NCBI RefSeq assembly: GCF_000292245.2
Contig: NZ_ALPT02000001.1
Location: 1-64,000, forward strand
Reading direction: 5' to 3'
Length of the DNA stretch: 64,000 nucleotides
Source: Alkalihalobacillus alcalophilus ATCC 27647 = CGMCC 1.3604
GTDB taxonomy: Bacteria; Bacillota; Bacilli; Bacillales; Bacillaceae_D
This document shows positions 44,349-52,940 of this stretch, one piece after another (positions within the stretch are counted from its first letter, which is position 1; the number at the start of each line of letters is the position of its first letter). Made by a program: the position numbers and the translations under genes. The notes beneath the pieces were generated by a model. That model did not search any database and was not told the origin of the DNA. It saw nothing but the letters and a program-made list of their open reading frames with translations.

Positions 44349-45206
44349 TTATAACTCCTCTCCTACTCGTACAATTACATTATCAATTAATCTTGCCTGC
44401 TTAAATTGATAAGCTAAAGCAATAATCACTTCTCCCGTTAATTGTTTTTCCACATTTAAGGTTGGAAACGATAAAACGTCCGTATAATCCAGTTTACCAA
44501 GCGAGAACTTGTTTAATTCACTCGTTAAAAATGAGATGATTTTGTCTCGGTCTGTTGTCCCAGCTTGGATAAGTTCGCGCCCTTTTAACAGCGTTTGATA
44601 TAGCTGTGGAGCCAATTTCCGTTCCTCATCCGATAAATATACATTTCTTGAGCTTTTCGCCAACCCGTCTTCTTCTCGTACGGTTTCACAACGAATCACT
44701 TCTACGGGAATATCGAAGGTTCGAACCATATTTTCAATAACGGCAACTTGTTGAGCGTCTTTTAAGCCAAAGAAGGCTTTATTTGGCTGAATAATTTGAA
44801 ATAGCTTCATTACAACGACGGCGACACCATCAAAGTGTCCAGGGCGACTTGCTCCACAAAGAACATCTGTTCCTTTTGTGACACGAATCTCCATCATTGG
44901 CTCTTCTGGATACATCTCTTCGACCGTTGGATAAAATAAATAATCGACTCCCGCTTTTTCAGCTAGCTCTGAATCTCTCTTCTCATCACGTGGATAACGC
45001 TCAAAATCCTCATTTGGTCCAAATTGTAATGGGTTAACGAAAATACTCATCACGACAACGTCACATTGTTCCTTCGCTTTTGCAACGAGATTTAAATGAC
45101 CCTCATGCAAAAAACCCATCGTCGCAACGTAACCAATCGTTTTTCCTTTTAACTTTTGTAGCCCTATTTCGGTTTGAGTTTCTTTTTTTGTTCGAAACGT
45201 TCTCAT
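44349..45206 (-). CDS. panC: Pantothenate synthetase
   Basis: PanC ligates pantoate and beta-alanine with ATP. The 285 residues contain the HIGH-like motif in MGFLHEGHLNLV near residues 31-42, NPLQFGPNEDFERYPR near residue 67, FFGLKDAQQVAVI near residue 146 and the KMSKS-like AKSSRNVYLS near residue 185. It is four bases downstream of panB and is followed by panD. Confidence 0.96.
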   Translation of the reverse strand: MRTFRTKKETQTEIGLQKLKGKTIGYVATMGFLHEGHLNLVAKAKEQCDVVVMSIFVNPLQFGPNEDFERYPRDEKRDSELAEKAGVDYLFYPTVEEMYPEEPMMEIRVTKGTDVLCGASRPGHFDGVAVVVMKLFQIIQPNKAFFGLKDAQQVAVIENMVRTFDIPVEVIRCETVREEDGLAKSSRNVYLSDEERKLAPQLYQTLLKGRELIQAGTTDRDKIISFLTSELNKFSLGKLDYTDVLSFPTLNVEKQLTGEVIIALAYQFKQARLIDNVIVRVGEEL

Positions 45207-45210
45207 TGAA

Positions 45211-46041
45211 CTAATTTCCTCCGTATAAGCTAACTTGTTTCACTTCAGATTGGAAGCTATGCTCTTTTTGCGGAAACTGTTCTTTTTTTACTTCTTCCAC
45301 ATAAGAGGATACCGCTGTTTGAATCGTCTCTGATACATTGGCATATTTTTTGACAAACTTCGGCACATGTCCTTCTCCATAGCCAATTACATCATGATAT
45401 ACGAGCACTTGACCATCGGTATGAACACCAGCCCCAATGCCCATTACTGGAATTTTCAATTCTTCTGTAACCCATGCGGCGACTTGCTCTGGCACACACT
45501 CTAAAACAAGAGCAAACGCGCCTGCTTCTTCAACTGCCTTCGCATCTTTTAATAGCTTTGCCGCACTTTCTTCGTCTTTTCCTTGTACTTTATATCCACC
45601 AAGAACACCGACTGACTGAGGCATTAACCCTAAATGTCCCATGACCGGTACTCCTGCATTTGTTAATTTCAAAATCGTGTCAACTAATTCATCGGCTCCC
45701 TCAAGCTTGACCGCATGCGCTCCTGCTTCTTGCATCAATCTTTTCGCCGCTTGAAAAGTCTCTTCAATAGAAGCATGATAACTTAAAAAAGGAAAGTCGG
45801 TAACGACAAAAGTATCCTTTGCCCCTCTTTTGACTGCTTTAGTATGCATCACCATATCATCTAAAGTAACCGGTACGGTCGAATCATAACCGAGGACGAC
45901 CATCCCTAATGAGTCACCAACTAATATTAAATCAACCCCTGCTTGCTCGACAAGCTTGGCTGCTGGTGCATCATATGCCGTCATCATCGCAATCTTTTCC
46001 TTATTCTGCTTCATTTTCAAAAAGCTTGACGTTGTTTTCAT
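45211..46041 (-). CDS. panB: 3-methyl-2-oxobutanoate hydroxymethyltransferase
   Basis: PanB transfers a hydroxymethyl group from methylene-tetrahydrofolate to 2-oxoisovalerate, giving ketopantoate. Visible are AYDAPAAKL, VGDSLGMVVLGYDST with the metal-binding region, LEGADE, and GIGAGVHTDGQVLVYHD. The open frame reaches 46095, but AAGGGGG eight bases before the ATG at 46041 and the family N-terminus (MKTTSSFLKMK) support 46041 (276 residues). An RNA leader with a terminator-like hairpin precedes it. Confidence 0.95.
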   Translation of the reverse strand: MKTTSSFLKMKQNKEKIAMMTAYDAPAAKLVEQAGVDLILVGDSLGMVVLGYDSTVPVTLDDMVMHTKAVKRGAKDTFVVTDFPFLSYHASIEETFQAAKRLMQEAGAHAVKLEGADELVDTILKLTNAGVPVMGHLGLMPQSVGVLGGYKVQGKDEESAAKLLKDAKAVEEAGAFALVLECVPEQVAAWVTEELKIPVMGIGAGVHTDGQVLVYHDVIGYGEGHVPKFVKKYANVSETIQTAVSSYVEEVKKEQFPQKEHSFQSEVKQVSLYGGN

Positions 46042-46086
46042 GTTCATTTCCCCCTTCAAATTGAGAGGGTGTCCATAATGAGCACA

Positions 46087-46131
46087 AAAAAGCATCCATT
46101 TTTTCTATCAATAAGAAAGAAGGATGCTTAA
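46087..46131 (-). terminator. Terminator-like hairpin in the panB leader
   Basis: On the minus strand AAGCATCC and GGATGCTT form an eight-base-pair stem followed by TTTTTTG, ending about 45 bases before panB. It could end the birA transcript or act as an attenuator for panBCD. A second hairpin, AAAACAAG/CTTGTTTT, lies just upstream at 46138-46159. Confidence 0.65.
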
Positions 46132-46179
46132 CAAATAAAACAAGAATACTCTTGTTTTGCTGTTATCATTATGAATCCC

Positions 46180-46210
46180 TCTGTCCTAGTCCTAATTGGA
46201 TCAAGGCAGA
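46180..46210 (-). promoter_or_regulatory. Probable pan RNA motif upstream of panB
   Basis: On the minus strand TCTGCCTTGATCC and GGACTAGGACAGA form a stem with one unpaired A on each side. A stem-loop with two bulged adenosines in front of panB is the description of the pan RNA motif known from Firmicutes. Only one stem-loop is clear here, whereas many examples have two in tandem. Confidence 0.55.
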
Positions 46211-46293
46211 CCCTGTTCACATGCTATAATAAATAAAGGTTGAATTGGTGCTGTTCCATTTTTGATACAGCCCATTCATTCAAAGTATAACAA

Positions 46294-47277
46294 TTATTTT
46301 TCAATTTGAGAAGCCATTTCAATATCAGCCGAGTAAATGGAATGGATTTGACCTTCCTGATCCTCTAATAATAAAACGCCATCATCATTAATGCCTGTTG
46401 CTAAACCGTAAATCGTTTCCTTTGCTGTCCGGGCGTAAATATGAGAACCAAGGCTAATGGCATAAGATTCCCACAACGTTTTAATCACCGAAAATCCAGA
46501 CTCAAGATAAAGGTCATATAACCCTTCGAACTCGTTTAACACTTCAGCAATTAACTCGGCCCGCTTATAAGTTTGTCCACTTTCGATGAAAAGGGAACTT
46601 GCTTTGTCGCGTAATTCCTCAGCAAAATCGTCTTGCTCCTGATTGACGTTAATCCCAATTCCAATGACAACTGAATGAACAAGATCAGGTTCCGCTTGCA
46701 TTTCCGTTAAAATACCGACAATTTTTTTGCCATTTATTAGAAGGTCATTCGGCCATTTAATCGAAACATCAAGATTCGTTTGTTTTCGAAGGGCTCTAAC
46801 GACAGCAACAGCTGTTAATAACGTCAACTGGGGAACTTTCATTGGACTAATATCCGGTTTCAAAATTAAACTCATCGCAATCGCCTTTGCTTGAGCAAAA
46901 TTCCAAACCCGACCAAGTCGACCCTTTCCATTTGTTTGGTTGCTTGTGACAACGAGTTCCCCTTCTGTTGCTCCATTTTGGATGTACTTCATTGCTTCTT
47001 TCTGTGTCGTCGGAACCGCATCAAAATAATGAATCTTATGACCAATATACTTTGTCGCTAAATGAATTTTAATATCATGGGCTTTCATCATATCAGGCAC
47101 TTCGATCAGTCGATAACCTTTACGTGGTGCCGACTCTAAACGATAGCCATCCTGACGAAGAGCATCAATATGCTTCCAAATCGCCGTTCTCGAGCAGCCT
47201 AACTCCTCACTTAACTTCTCGCCAGAAACAAAGGCACCTGGCTCCTTTAATAAAAGCTTAATTAACTGCTCCTTCAT
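46294..47277 (-). CDS. birA: Bifunctional biotin-protein ligase / biotin operon repressor
   Basis: BirA attaches biotin to carboxylases and, as biotinyl-AMP complex, represses biotin genes. The 327 residues contain the N-terminal winged helix (GEKLSEELGCSRTAIWKHI near residues 19-37), the ligase loop NGKGRLGRVWNF near residues 115-126, IKWPNDLLINGKKIVGIL near residue 174, and a C-terminal SH3-like domain. Its start overlaps the cca stop by four bases (ATGA), showing coupling. Confidence 0.95.
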   Translation of the reverse strand: MKEQLIKLLLKEPGAFVSGEKLSEELGCSRTAIWKHIDALRQDGYRLESAPRKGYRLIEVPDMMKAHDIKIHLATKYIGHKIHYFDAVPTTQKEAMKYIQNGATEGELVVTSNQTNGKGRLGRVWNFAQAKAIAMSLILKPDISPMKVPQLTLLTAVAVVRALRKQTNLDVSIKWPNDLLINGKKIVGILTEMQAEPDLVHSVVIGIGINVNQEQDDFAEELRDKASSLFIESGQTYKRAELIAEVLNEFEGLYDLYLESGFSVIKTLWESYAISLGSHIYARTAKETIYGLATGINDDGVLLLEDQEGQIHSIYSADIEMASQIEK

Positions 47278-48407
47278 CTGTTAAAACTCCCTTTTAACTC
47301 TTTAATTAGTGCTTCTTTTTCATTTCTTATTTGCTGCGTCAAAACAAGCCTTTCCGCTTTCCTTAGACACTCTTCTATCCAAACACCCGGTTTTTGCTCA
47401 AACTCCTTGAGAAGGATTTTCCCATCAATCGCCAGTTCGGAACGATCTTGAATCGTCAATTGTTGCCATTTCGTTTTTAAGCTCTGTTCAGCAATAAATC
47501 GTTCGCCCAAACTTTCTTTTAACCATTCAACTTTTTGAGCGATTGTATAGCCCGCATCATAAAGACTTTCAAAGCCCCAGTCCAAATCCTTTCGAAGAGC
47601 ATAAAAATGAAGAACTTTGTTTATTTCTTTTAAAACAACTTTAGCTAGTGGCAATCTTGGGGCCGTACTTTGATTCCATCCCTTGATATAATAAATAATC
47701 GTCCAAATCAAACTTTGATCATGATTTGGTAACCGATTTAGTGTACTCAACACGGAAAGCTCTTTTTTAGTAAAAGATAAAAGCGGTAGCGCATCAAGAA
47801 CCTTTTGATTGGTTTTATTCTCGATAGTCTTTTGGCAATAAGGCCCACAAAACCATTTTTCGATTTCTTTAACTATCCGTTCCATTGCAACCTGCTCTAA
47901 TAATTCACAATGTTGGGAGATAACATTGGCTAATTCGCCTTCAAGCTTAAATCCTAATTCACTTTGAAAACGAAGAGCCCTTAGCATACGCAAAGGATCT
48001 TCAGTCATACGCTCTACTGGGTCAATGGAACGAAGGACTTGTTTATCCAAGTCTGATTTCGCTCCAAATAAATCAATGATTTCCTGATTCTCTGTCATTG
48101 CTAGACTGTTAATCGTAAAATCACGTTTTTGTAGATCCTCTTCAAGTGAGTTGCCACGCTCTGATGTCACTTCAAACAAATACCCGTCACACTTAATTAA
48201 CACCGTTTGATGCTGATTATTCATTTGAAAGCTTGCTGGAAAAAGCTCAAGCATTTGCTTTGGAGTCGCTGACGTAACAAGATCAAGGTCAGAAATCGGC
48301 CGTTTCAAATAAAAATCGCGGACAGCTCCACCAACAAAAAAAGCACGGTAACCATAGTCATTTAGTTGTTTTAATAATTTTTGACCAGCTGAAATAAGCT
48401 CTTGCAC
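47274..48407 (-). CDS. cca: CCA tRNA nucleotidyltransferase
   Basis: The enzyme adds or repairs the 3' CCA of tRNAs. The 377 residues contain the nucleotidyltransferase motif GGAVRDFYLKRPISDLDLV near residues 26-44, RDFTINSLAM near residue 91, and RMLRALRFQSELGF near residue 140. The start is GTG at 48407, seven bases after GGAGGG. It is coupled to birA downstream and lies 18 bases after bshA. RNase Z, the other tRNA 3'-end enzyme, is encoded at 18 kb. Confidence 0.94.
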   Translation of the reverse strand: MQELISAGQKLLKQLNDYGYRAFFVGGAVRDFYLKRPISDLDLVTSATPKQMLELFPASFQMNNQHQTVLIKCDGYLFEVTSERGNSLEEDLQKRDFTINSLAMTENQEIIDLFGAKSDLDKQVLRSIDPVERMTEDPLRMLRALRFQSELGFKLEGELANVISQHCELLEQVAMERIVKEIEKWFCGPYCQKTIENKTNQKVLDALPLLSFTKKELSVLSTLNRLPNHDQSLIWTIIYYIKGWNQSTAPRLPLAKVVLKEINKVLHFYALRKDLDWGFESLYDAGYTIAQKVEWLKESLGERFIAEQSLKTKWQQLTIQDRSELAIDGKILLKEFEQKPGVWIEECLRKAERLVLTQQIRNEKEALIKELKGSFNR

Positions 48408-48424
48408 ATACAGCCCTCCTCCTA

Positions 48425-49546
48425 TTATACGTTTTGATAAATACGTTCATATTGTTTGACGATCGTTTCTGAATAAAAAAGGGTTTTAGCCCGTTCAATT
48501 GAAGCTTGTTGAAAGGCTTCATATTTGGTTTGATCATTTAATAGCTCGATTGTTTTTTCTGCGATGCAATTAATATCGCCAACTGGGCATAAGTAACCCG
48601 TTACCCCATGTTCGACCACTTCAGGAATTCCGCCAACTTTCGTTCCAATTACTGGAACTCCACAAGACATAGCTTCCAAAGCGACTAAACCAAAACTCTC
48701 TTTCTCGCTTAATAAAAACAAAAGATCACTCATCGAGAGAAGCTCCGCAATATGTTTTTGGTTTCCTAAGATTAAGACTCGATCTTCGAGCTGATATTCT
48801 TTCACAAGGTCGCGAACAATTGGCAAGTCTGGTCCATTTCCAATCAACAGCAGCTTTGCATCGACTTTTTCAGCGACTTTATGAAATGTTTTGACAACAT
48901 CTGTCACCCGTTTAACCGGACGAAAATTGGAAATGTGAATAAACACTTTTTCTGTCTCTTTGATACGATAATGGCGTCTTAATTCCGAAACCTCTTTTCT
49001 CGTATACACACGTTCATCAATAAAATTATAAACCGTTTCGATTTCTTTATCTGTGGCAACTAATTCTTTCGTTTGTTTAATTAGATCTTGAGAAACGGCG
49101 GTCACATAGTCCGATTTCTCAATCGCAAAACGAATGAGTTCAACTAAAGATGGGTCATAACCTAAAACGGTAATATCCGTTCCGTGTAGCGTTGTAACGA
49201 TCTTTAATTCATCTCCAACCATTTGTTTCGCTAAAATGCCGCAAATCGCATGTGGAAGAGCATAGTGAACATGTAAAACATCCAGCTTCTCCCGTTTAGC
49301 AACCTCTGCCATTTTACTTGCTAACGTTAAATCATATGGCGGATATTGAAAAACCGAATATTGATTGACTTCAACTTCATGATAATAAATGTTTGGATAC
49401 ACTCGATCAAGCCTGAATGGGACACTTGACGTAATAAAATGGACTTCATGTCCCCGTTCCGCTAATAGTTTCCCTAATTCCGTTGCAATAACCCCTGAAC
49501 CACCGACCGTCGGGTAACAACTAATCCCTATTTTTAACGTTTTCAT
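48425..49546 (-). CDS. bshA: N-acetyl-alpha-D-glucosaminyl L-malate synthase BshA
   Basis: BshA is the GT4 glycosyltransferase that joins GlcNAc and malate in the first step of bacillithiol synthesis. In 373 residues: CYPTVGGSGVIATELG near residues 10-25, LHVHYALPHA near residue 94, the sugar-nucleotide site SNFRPVKRV near residue 206 and ESFGLVALEAMSCGVPVIGT near residue 282. It directly follows bshB1, as in Bacillus. Confidence 0.95.
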   Translation of the reverse strand: MKTLKIGISCYPTVGGSGVIATELGKLLAERGHEVHFITSSVPFRLDRVYPNIYYHEVEVNQYSVFQYPPYDLTLASKMAEVAKREKLDVLHVHYALPHAICGILAKQMVGDELKIVTTLHGTDITVLGYDPSLVELIRFAIEKSDYVTAVSQDLIKQTKELVATDKEIETVYNFIDERVYTRKEVSELRRHYRIKETEKVFIHISNFRPVKRVTDVVKTFHKVAEKVDAKLLLIGNGPDLPIVRDLVKEYQLEDRVLILGNQKHIAELLSMSDLLFLLSEKESFGLVALEAMSCGVPVIGTKVGGIPEVVEHGVTGYLCPVGDINCIAEKTIELLNDQTKYEAFQQASIERAKTLFYSETIVKQYERIYQNV

Positions 49547-49560
49547 TTTTTAACCTCTGT

Positions 49561-50259
49561 CTATAAAGTATCTAGTTTTAAAGGCTTTATCGTTTTAAAC
49601 CCTTCCGCATACATTACACCAGCTTCTTTTCCGTATAAACGTTCCCTCGCCGAAACGACTTCCATATATCCATTCGTTAAAGGCGTCTCCACCGCATCAT
49701 CGCCCCTTTTTTGAAACTGACTTTGATAAGCTTGGAGGGCGGCTTTTTTCTGGTCATAAAAATCACTAACATCTAACACAAAATCTGGGTTCGGACAACC
49801 ATTGATAAAATATGTATAAAAATCCTCCACAATATGGGCTTGTAATGATTGATTCGCCTCATATCGCCTTATTCTTGCATTAAATAACGCTTCTTTCACG
49901 AGTTCAAAACAGTGCCCATGATCTGGATGGCGATCAACATGATATGGAGCAAAAACGATTCTAGGCTGACACTCTCTTATAACAGCGACGATTTTAGCTA
50001 GCTGCTCATTTGAAACATATTTTAAACCGCGGTCTTTTAAATCAAGCTGAAGCAAATGAGACACTTTTAAGATCTCTGCTGCCTTTTTCGCTTCTTCTTG
50101 GCGCTCTTGAACCGTGCCATTAGAAGATAATTCAGCATAAGTCAAATTACAAATCGCGACCGTTTTACCTTCTTGTGCCAACTTGGCCAAAGTCGCCCCC
50201 ATCCCAATTTCAACATCATCAGGATGGGCACCAAAAGCTAAAACATCCACTTTATTCAT
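49561..50259 (-). CDS. bshB1: Bacillithiol biosynthesis deacetylase BshB1
   Basis: BshB1 removes the acetyl group from GlcNAc-malate. The zinc motif AHPDDVEIG lies at residues 11-19, HVDRHPDHGHCFELV near residue 107 gives the second ligand region; length (232 residues) is normal for this LmbE-type family. The ATG at 50259 is preferred over 50277; it overlaps the mgsA end by eight bases, suggesting coupling. Confidence 0.94.
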   Translation of the reverse strand: MNKVDVLAFGAHPDDVEIGMGATLAKLAQEGKTVAICNLTYAELSSNGTVQERQEEAKKAAEILKVSHLLQLDLKDRGLKYVSNEQLAKIVAVIRECQPRIVFAPYHVDRHPDHGHCFELVKEALFNARIRRYEANQSLQAHIVEDFYTYFINGCPNPDFVLDVSDFYDQKKAALQAYQSQFQKRGDDAVETPLTNGYMEVVSARERLYGKEAGVMYAEGFKTIKPLKLDTL

Positions 50260-50668
50260 CGTTTTTATCCTGTTCATGAATTACTTGACGCCATTTTAAA
50301 TCGCCACGCTCTAACCCCTTTATTAGAACTTCTGCTGTTCCAATATTTGTAGCAAGCGGCACTTCATTCACATCACATAAACGAATTAAAGCCGAGACGT
50401 CTGGTTCATGAGGTTGGGCAGTTAATGGATCACGTAAAAAGACAATTAAATCAAATTGATTCTCTGCAACTAATGCCCCGATTTGCTGGTCGCCACCAAG
50501 TGGGCCCGATTTAAAACGATGAACACTTAAATTCGTCGCCTCCATAATTCTCGTTCCTGTCGTTCCAGTTGCATATAGTTCATGGTTAGCTAAAATCTGT
50601 TCGTAAGCAATCGCGAATTGCACAATTCTATCTTTCTTTTTATCATGAGCAATCAAAGCAATCTTCAT
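50252..50668 (-). CDS. mgsA: Methylglyoxal synthase
   Basis: MgsA converts dihydroxyacetone phosphate to methylglyoxal, a bypass that releases phosphate. The 138 residues start MKIALIAHDKKKD and contain GPLGGDQQIGALVAE near residue 56 and the catalytic Asp region FLRDPLTAQPHEPDV near residue 76. GGGAG eight bases upstream supports 50668 over the longer frame. Placing it next to bshB1 is notable because bacillithiol is used to detoxify methylglyoxal. Confidence 0.95.
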   Translation of the reverse strand: MKIALIAHDKKKDRIVQFAIAYEQILANHELYATGTTGTRIMEATNLSVHRFKSGPLGGDQQIGALVAENQFDLIVFLRDPLTAQPHEPDVSALIRLCDVNEVPLATNIGTAEVLIKGLERGDLKWRQVIHEQDKNDE

Positions 50669-50690
50669 AAACGATCTCTCCCTCAATTAT

Positions 50691-51491
50691 TTAGTCAATA
50701 ATATTTTCTAACCCATATACAAGCGTATCTAAATTCATAACCGTCTCAACCGCTAATTGGACTCCCGGCATAAAGGACTCTCGATTGATGGAGTCATGTC
50801 GAATTGTTAAGGTTTGACCAACACTGCCAAATAAAACCTCTTGGTGAGCAACAAGCCCAGGCATACGAACACTATGAATTTTCATGCCCTCTATATCTGC
50901 CCCTCTTGCTCCTTGTAATTCTTCTTTTTCTTCTGGATGTCCTTGCGTTTTAGCTTCTCTTACTTCCGTAATTAGTTGAGCAGTTTTTATAGCGGTACCT
51001 GATGGAGCGTCTAATTTCCGATCATGGTGCCGTTCGATAATTTCCACATCTGGCATATATTTAGCAGCCGTCTCGGCAAACTTCATCATTAAGATCGCTC
51101 CAATCGCAAAATTTGGTGCGATGATAGCCCCGAGTTGCTTGCTTTCTGACAAGTGACGAAGTTCTGCAATGTCTTCTTCTGTAAAGCCTGTTGTTCCTAC
51201 AACCGGACGGACTCCATGGTTAAAGGCACTTTCCATATGCTTTTTCCCGAATTTAGGATTCGTTAAATCAATCAGGACATCTGGTTCCTGTTCCGATAAA
51301 CACTGATCAATGTCTTCATAAATCGGTATATCTAAAGGCATCAGCCCTTCAATGTCTTTGATTTTCTTTCCCGTATTTTTCGAATCGACAACAGCGACTA
51401 ATTCAAAACGCTTGTGATTCGAGACCATTTTAACGGCTTCTTTCCCCATATTTCCTCTATGTCCGGCAATAACGATTTTTAACTGACTCAT
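50691..51491 (-). CDS. dapB: 4-hydroxy-tetrahydrodipicolinate reductase
   Basis: DapB reduces the DapA product to tetrahydrodipicolinate in the diaminopimelate/lysine pathway. In 266 residues: nucleotide-binding GHRGNMGKEA near residues 9-18, VGTTGF near residue 98, and the catalytic HHDRKLDAPSGTA near residues 154-166. Its start overlaps the ypjD stop by four bases. It is not under the lysine riboswitch that controls dapA at the left edge of the window. Confidence 0.96.
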   Translation of the reverse strand: MSQLKIVIAGHRGNMGKEAVKMVSNHKRFELVAVVDSKNTGKKIKDIEGLMPLDIPIYEDIDQCLSEQEPDVLIDLTNPKFGKKHMESAFNHGVRPVVGTTGFTEEDIAELRHLSESKQLGAIIAPNFAIGAILMMKFAETAAKYMPDVEIIERHHDRKLDAPSGTAIKTAQLITEVREAKTQGHPEEKEELQGARGADIEGMKIHSVRMPGLVAHQEVLFGSVGQTLTIRHDSINRESFMPGVQLAVETVMNLDTLVYGLENIID

Positions 51492-51829
51492 TCTGATTCT
51501 CCTTCTTCTATTCGTGTCCAGCGATCTTTATCTCGCGTTTCAAATTTATTCATAACTAAATCAAATGCTTCTTCTAAATCAATATGTAATGAATTAGCAA
51601 AACAAATGAGCACAAATAAGATGTCTCCCATCTCTTGTTCCATCGTTTTTTCTTCTTCTGAGGTTTTTTTCGGCTTTTCACCATAAAAATGATTGACCTC
51701 TCTTGATAACTCGCCGACCTCTTCTGTAATCCGAGCAAGCATCGCAAGTGGGCTAAAATAACCTTCTTTAAATTGACCGATATATTCATCGACCTGCTGC
51801 TGCATCTCTTCCATTGTCTTCTTTGTCAA
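51488..51829 (-). CDS. ypjD: MazG-like nucleotide pyrophosphohydrolase
   Basis: The 113-residue all-alpha NTP pyrophosphohydrolase has the metal-binding pattern EEVGELSREVN near residue 38 and EMGDILFVLICFANS near residue 65. Members cleave (d)NTPs to monophosphates, often for house-cleaning. The start is TTG at 51829, six bases after GAGAGGTG; the upstream GTG lies inside that ribosome-binding sequence. It heads the dapB-mgsA-bshB1-bshA-cca-birA run. Confidence 0.88.
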   Translation of the reverse strand: MTKKTMEEMQQQVDEYIGQFKEGYFSPLAMLARITEEVGELSREVNHFYGEKPKKTSEEEKTMEQEMGDILFVLICFANSLHIDLEEAFDLVMNKFETRDKDRWTRIEEGESE

Positions 51830-51858
51830 TTTAAGCACCTCTCTTTCCCCTTGACTAC

Positions 51859-51887
51859 ATGTTAGCGAATCCGCTCTGTTTTGACAA
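51859..51887 (-). promoter_or_regulatory. Possible promoter of the ypjD-dapB operon
   Basis: TTGTCA (51882-51887) and TAACAT (51859-51864) on the minus strand, 17-base spacer, about 25 bases before the ypjD ribosome-binding site. Confidence 0.45.
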
Positions 51888-51902
51888 ATACAAAAGGTTC
51901 AT

Positions 51903-51931
51903 TTGCCGAAATTTTGTCTTTTTTATATAAT
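51903..51931 (+). promoter_or_regulatory. Sigma-A promoter of ypjC
   Basis: TTGCCG (51903-51908) and TATAAT (51926-51931) with a 17-base spacer, the same box pair as at gltA. Confidence 0.7.
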
Positions 51932-51970
51932 AAGTGTAGTTTTATGTTGGAAAATTTAGGAGGAGGGCTT

Positions 51971-52843
51971 TTGAAACTACGAATTAAACCATTAAATGTA
52001 TTCATGATTTTAGTCGGCTCAGCCATTATGTCTTTTGGACTTGTTTTTTTTAATATGGAAAATCAGCTGGCCGATGGTGGATTTACCGGAATTACATTAA
52101 TTCTGTATTTTTTGTTTGAAATTAACCCAGCCATCTCAAATTTAGTCTTAAACATCCCGATTTTAATTATTGGTTGGAAAATCCTTGGTCGACAAACGTT
52201 TATTTATACGGTTATCGGGACTTTAAGCGTTTCCGTCTTTTTGGAATTATTTCAACGATTTCGTTTTATGGCGATTCCATTACATGACGATATGACCCTT
52301 GCTGCTTTATTTGCCGGAGTTTTTATCGGTGTTGGTTTAGGAATCGTTTTTAGATACGGAGGGACAACAGGTGGGGTTGACATCATTGCCAAACTTGGCT
52401 TTAAATATTTAGGGTGGAGTATGGGAAAAACGATGTTCATGTTTGATGCCGTCGTTATTACAAGCTCACTCATTTATTTAAACTACCGTGAAGCGATGTA
52501 TACGCTTGTTGCTGTTTTTATCGCCGCACGTGTCATTGATTTTATTCAACAAGGAGCTTACTCGGCGAAAGCAGCAATTATCATTTCCGAAAAAACGGAA
52601 GAAATCGCTAAACGAATTTTAGTAGACATGGACCGTGGTGCGACGCTTTTACAAGGAAAAGGTAGTTTTACCGGCACAGACAAACAAGTGCTTTATTGTG
52701 TCGTCGGTCGAAATGAGCTCGTTCGTCTAAAAACACTCGTGGAACAAATTGATCCACATGCCTTTGCTTCTGTGAACGATGTACAAGATGTCATCGGTGA
52801 AGGATTTACACTAGATGAGAACAAAAAGCCGTTAGATAACTAA
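51971..52843 (+). CDS. ypjC: YitT family membrane protein (YpjC)
   Basis: The 290-residue protein has about five or six membrane helices in its first 200 residues (VFMILVGSAIMSFGLVFF, IGTLSVSVFLELF, LFAGVFIGVGLGIVF) with the family-typical GGTTGGVDIIAK, and a cytoplasmic DUF2179-type C-terminus (YCVVGRNELVRLKTLVEQID). Transport function is suspected but unproven. The start is a TTG at 51971 after a strong AGGAGGAGGG; the longer frame reaches 51881 inside the promoter and is not plausible. Confidence 0.88.
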   Translation: MKLRIKPLNVFMILVGSAIMSFGLVFFNMENQLADGGFTGITLILYFLFEINPAISNLVLNIPILIIGWKILGRQTFIYTVIGTLSVSVFLELFQRFRFMAIPLHDDMTLAALFAGVFIGVGLGIVFRYGGTTGGVDIIAKLGFKYLGWSMGKTMFMFDAVVITSSLIYLNYREAMYTLVAVFIAARVIDFIQQGAYSAKAAIIISEKTEEIAKRILVDMDRGATLLQGKGSFTGTDKQVLYCVVGRNELVRLKTLVEQIDPHAFASVNDVQDVIGEGFTLDENKKPLDN

Positions 52844-52865
52844 AAAACCGAATGATATTCATACT

Positions 52866-52905
52866 AAAAAAGAATCGAGAAGCTAAACCTCTCGATTCTT
52901 TTTCT
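52866..52905. terminator. Bidirectional terminator between ypjC and yugP
   Basis: AAAAAGAATCGAGA and TCTCGATTCTTTTT form a long perfect stem with T-runs on both strands. Confidence 0.9.
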
Positions 52906-52940
52906 ATTTAATGGCTTCGTGCCGGCCGCTTTTGGTGCTA

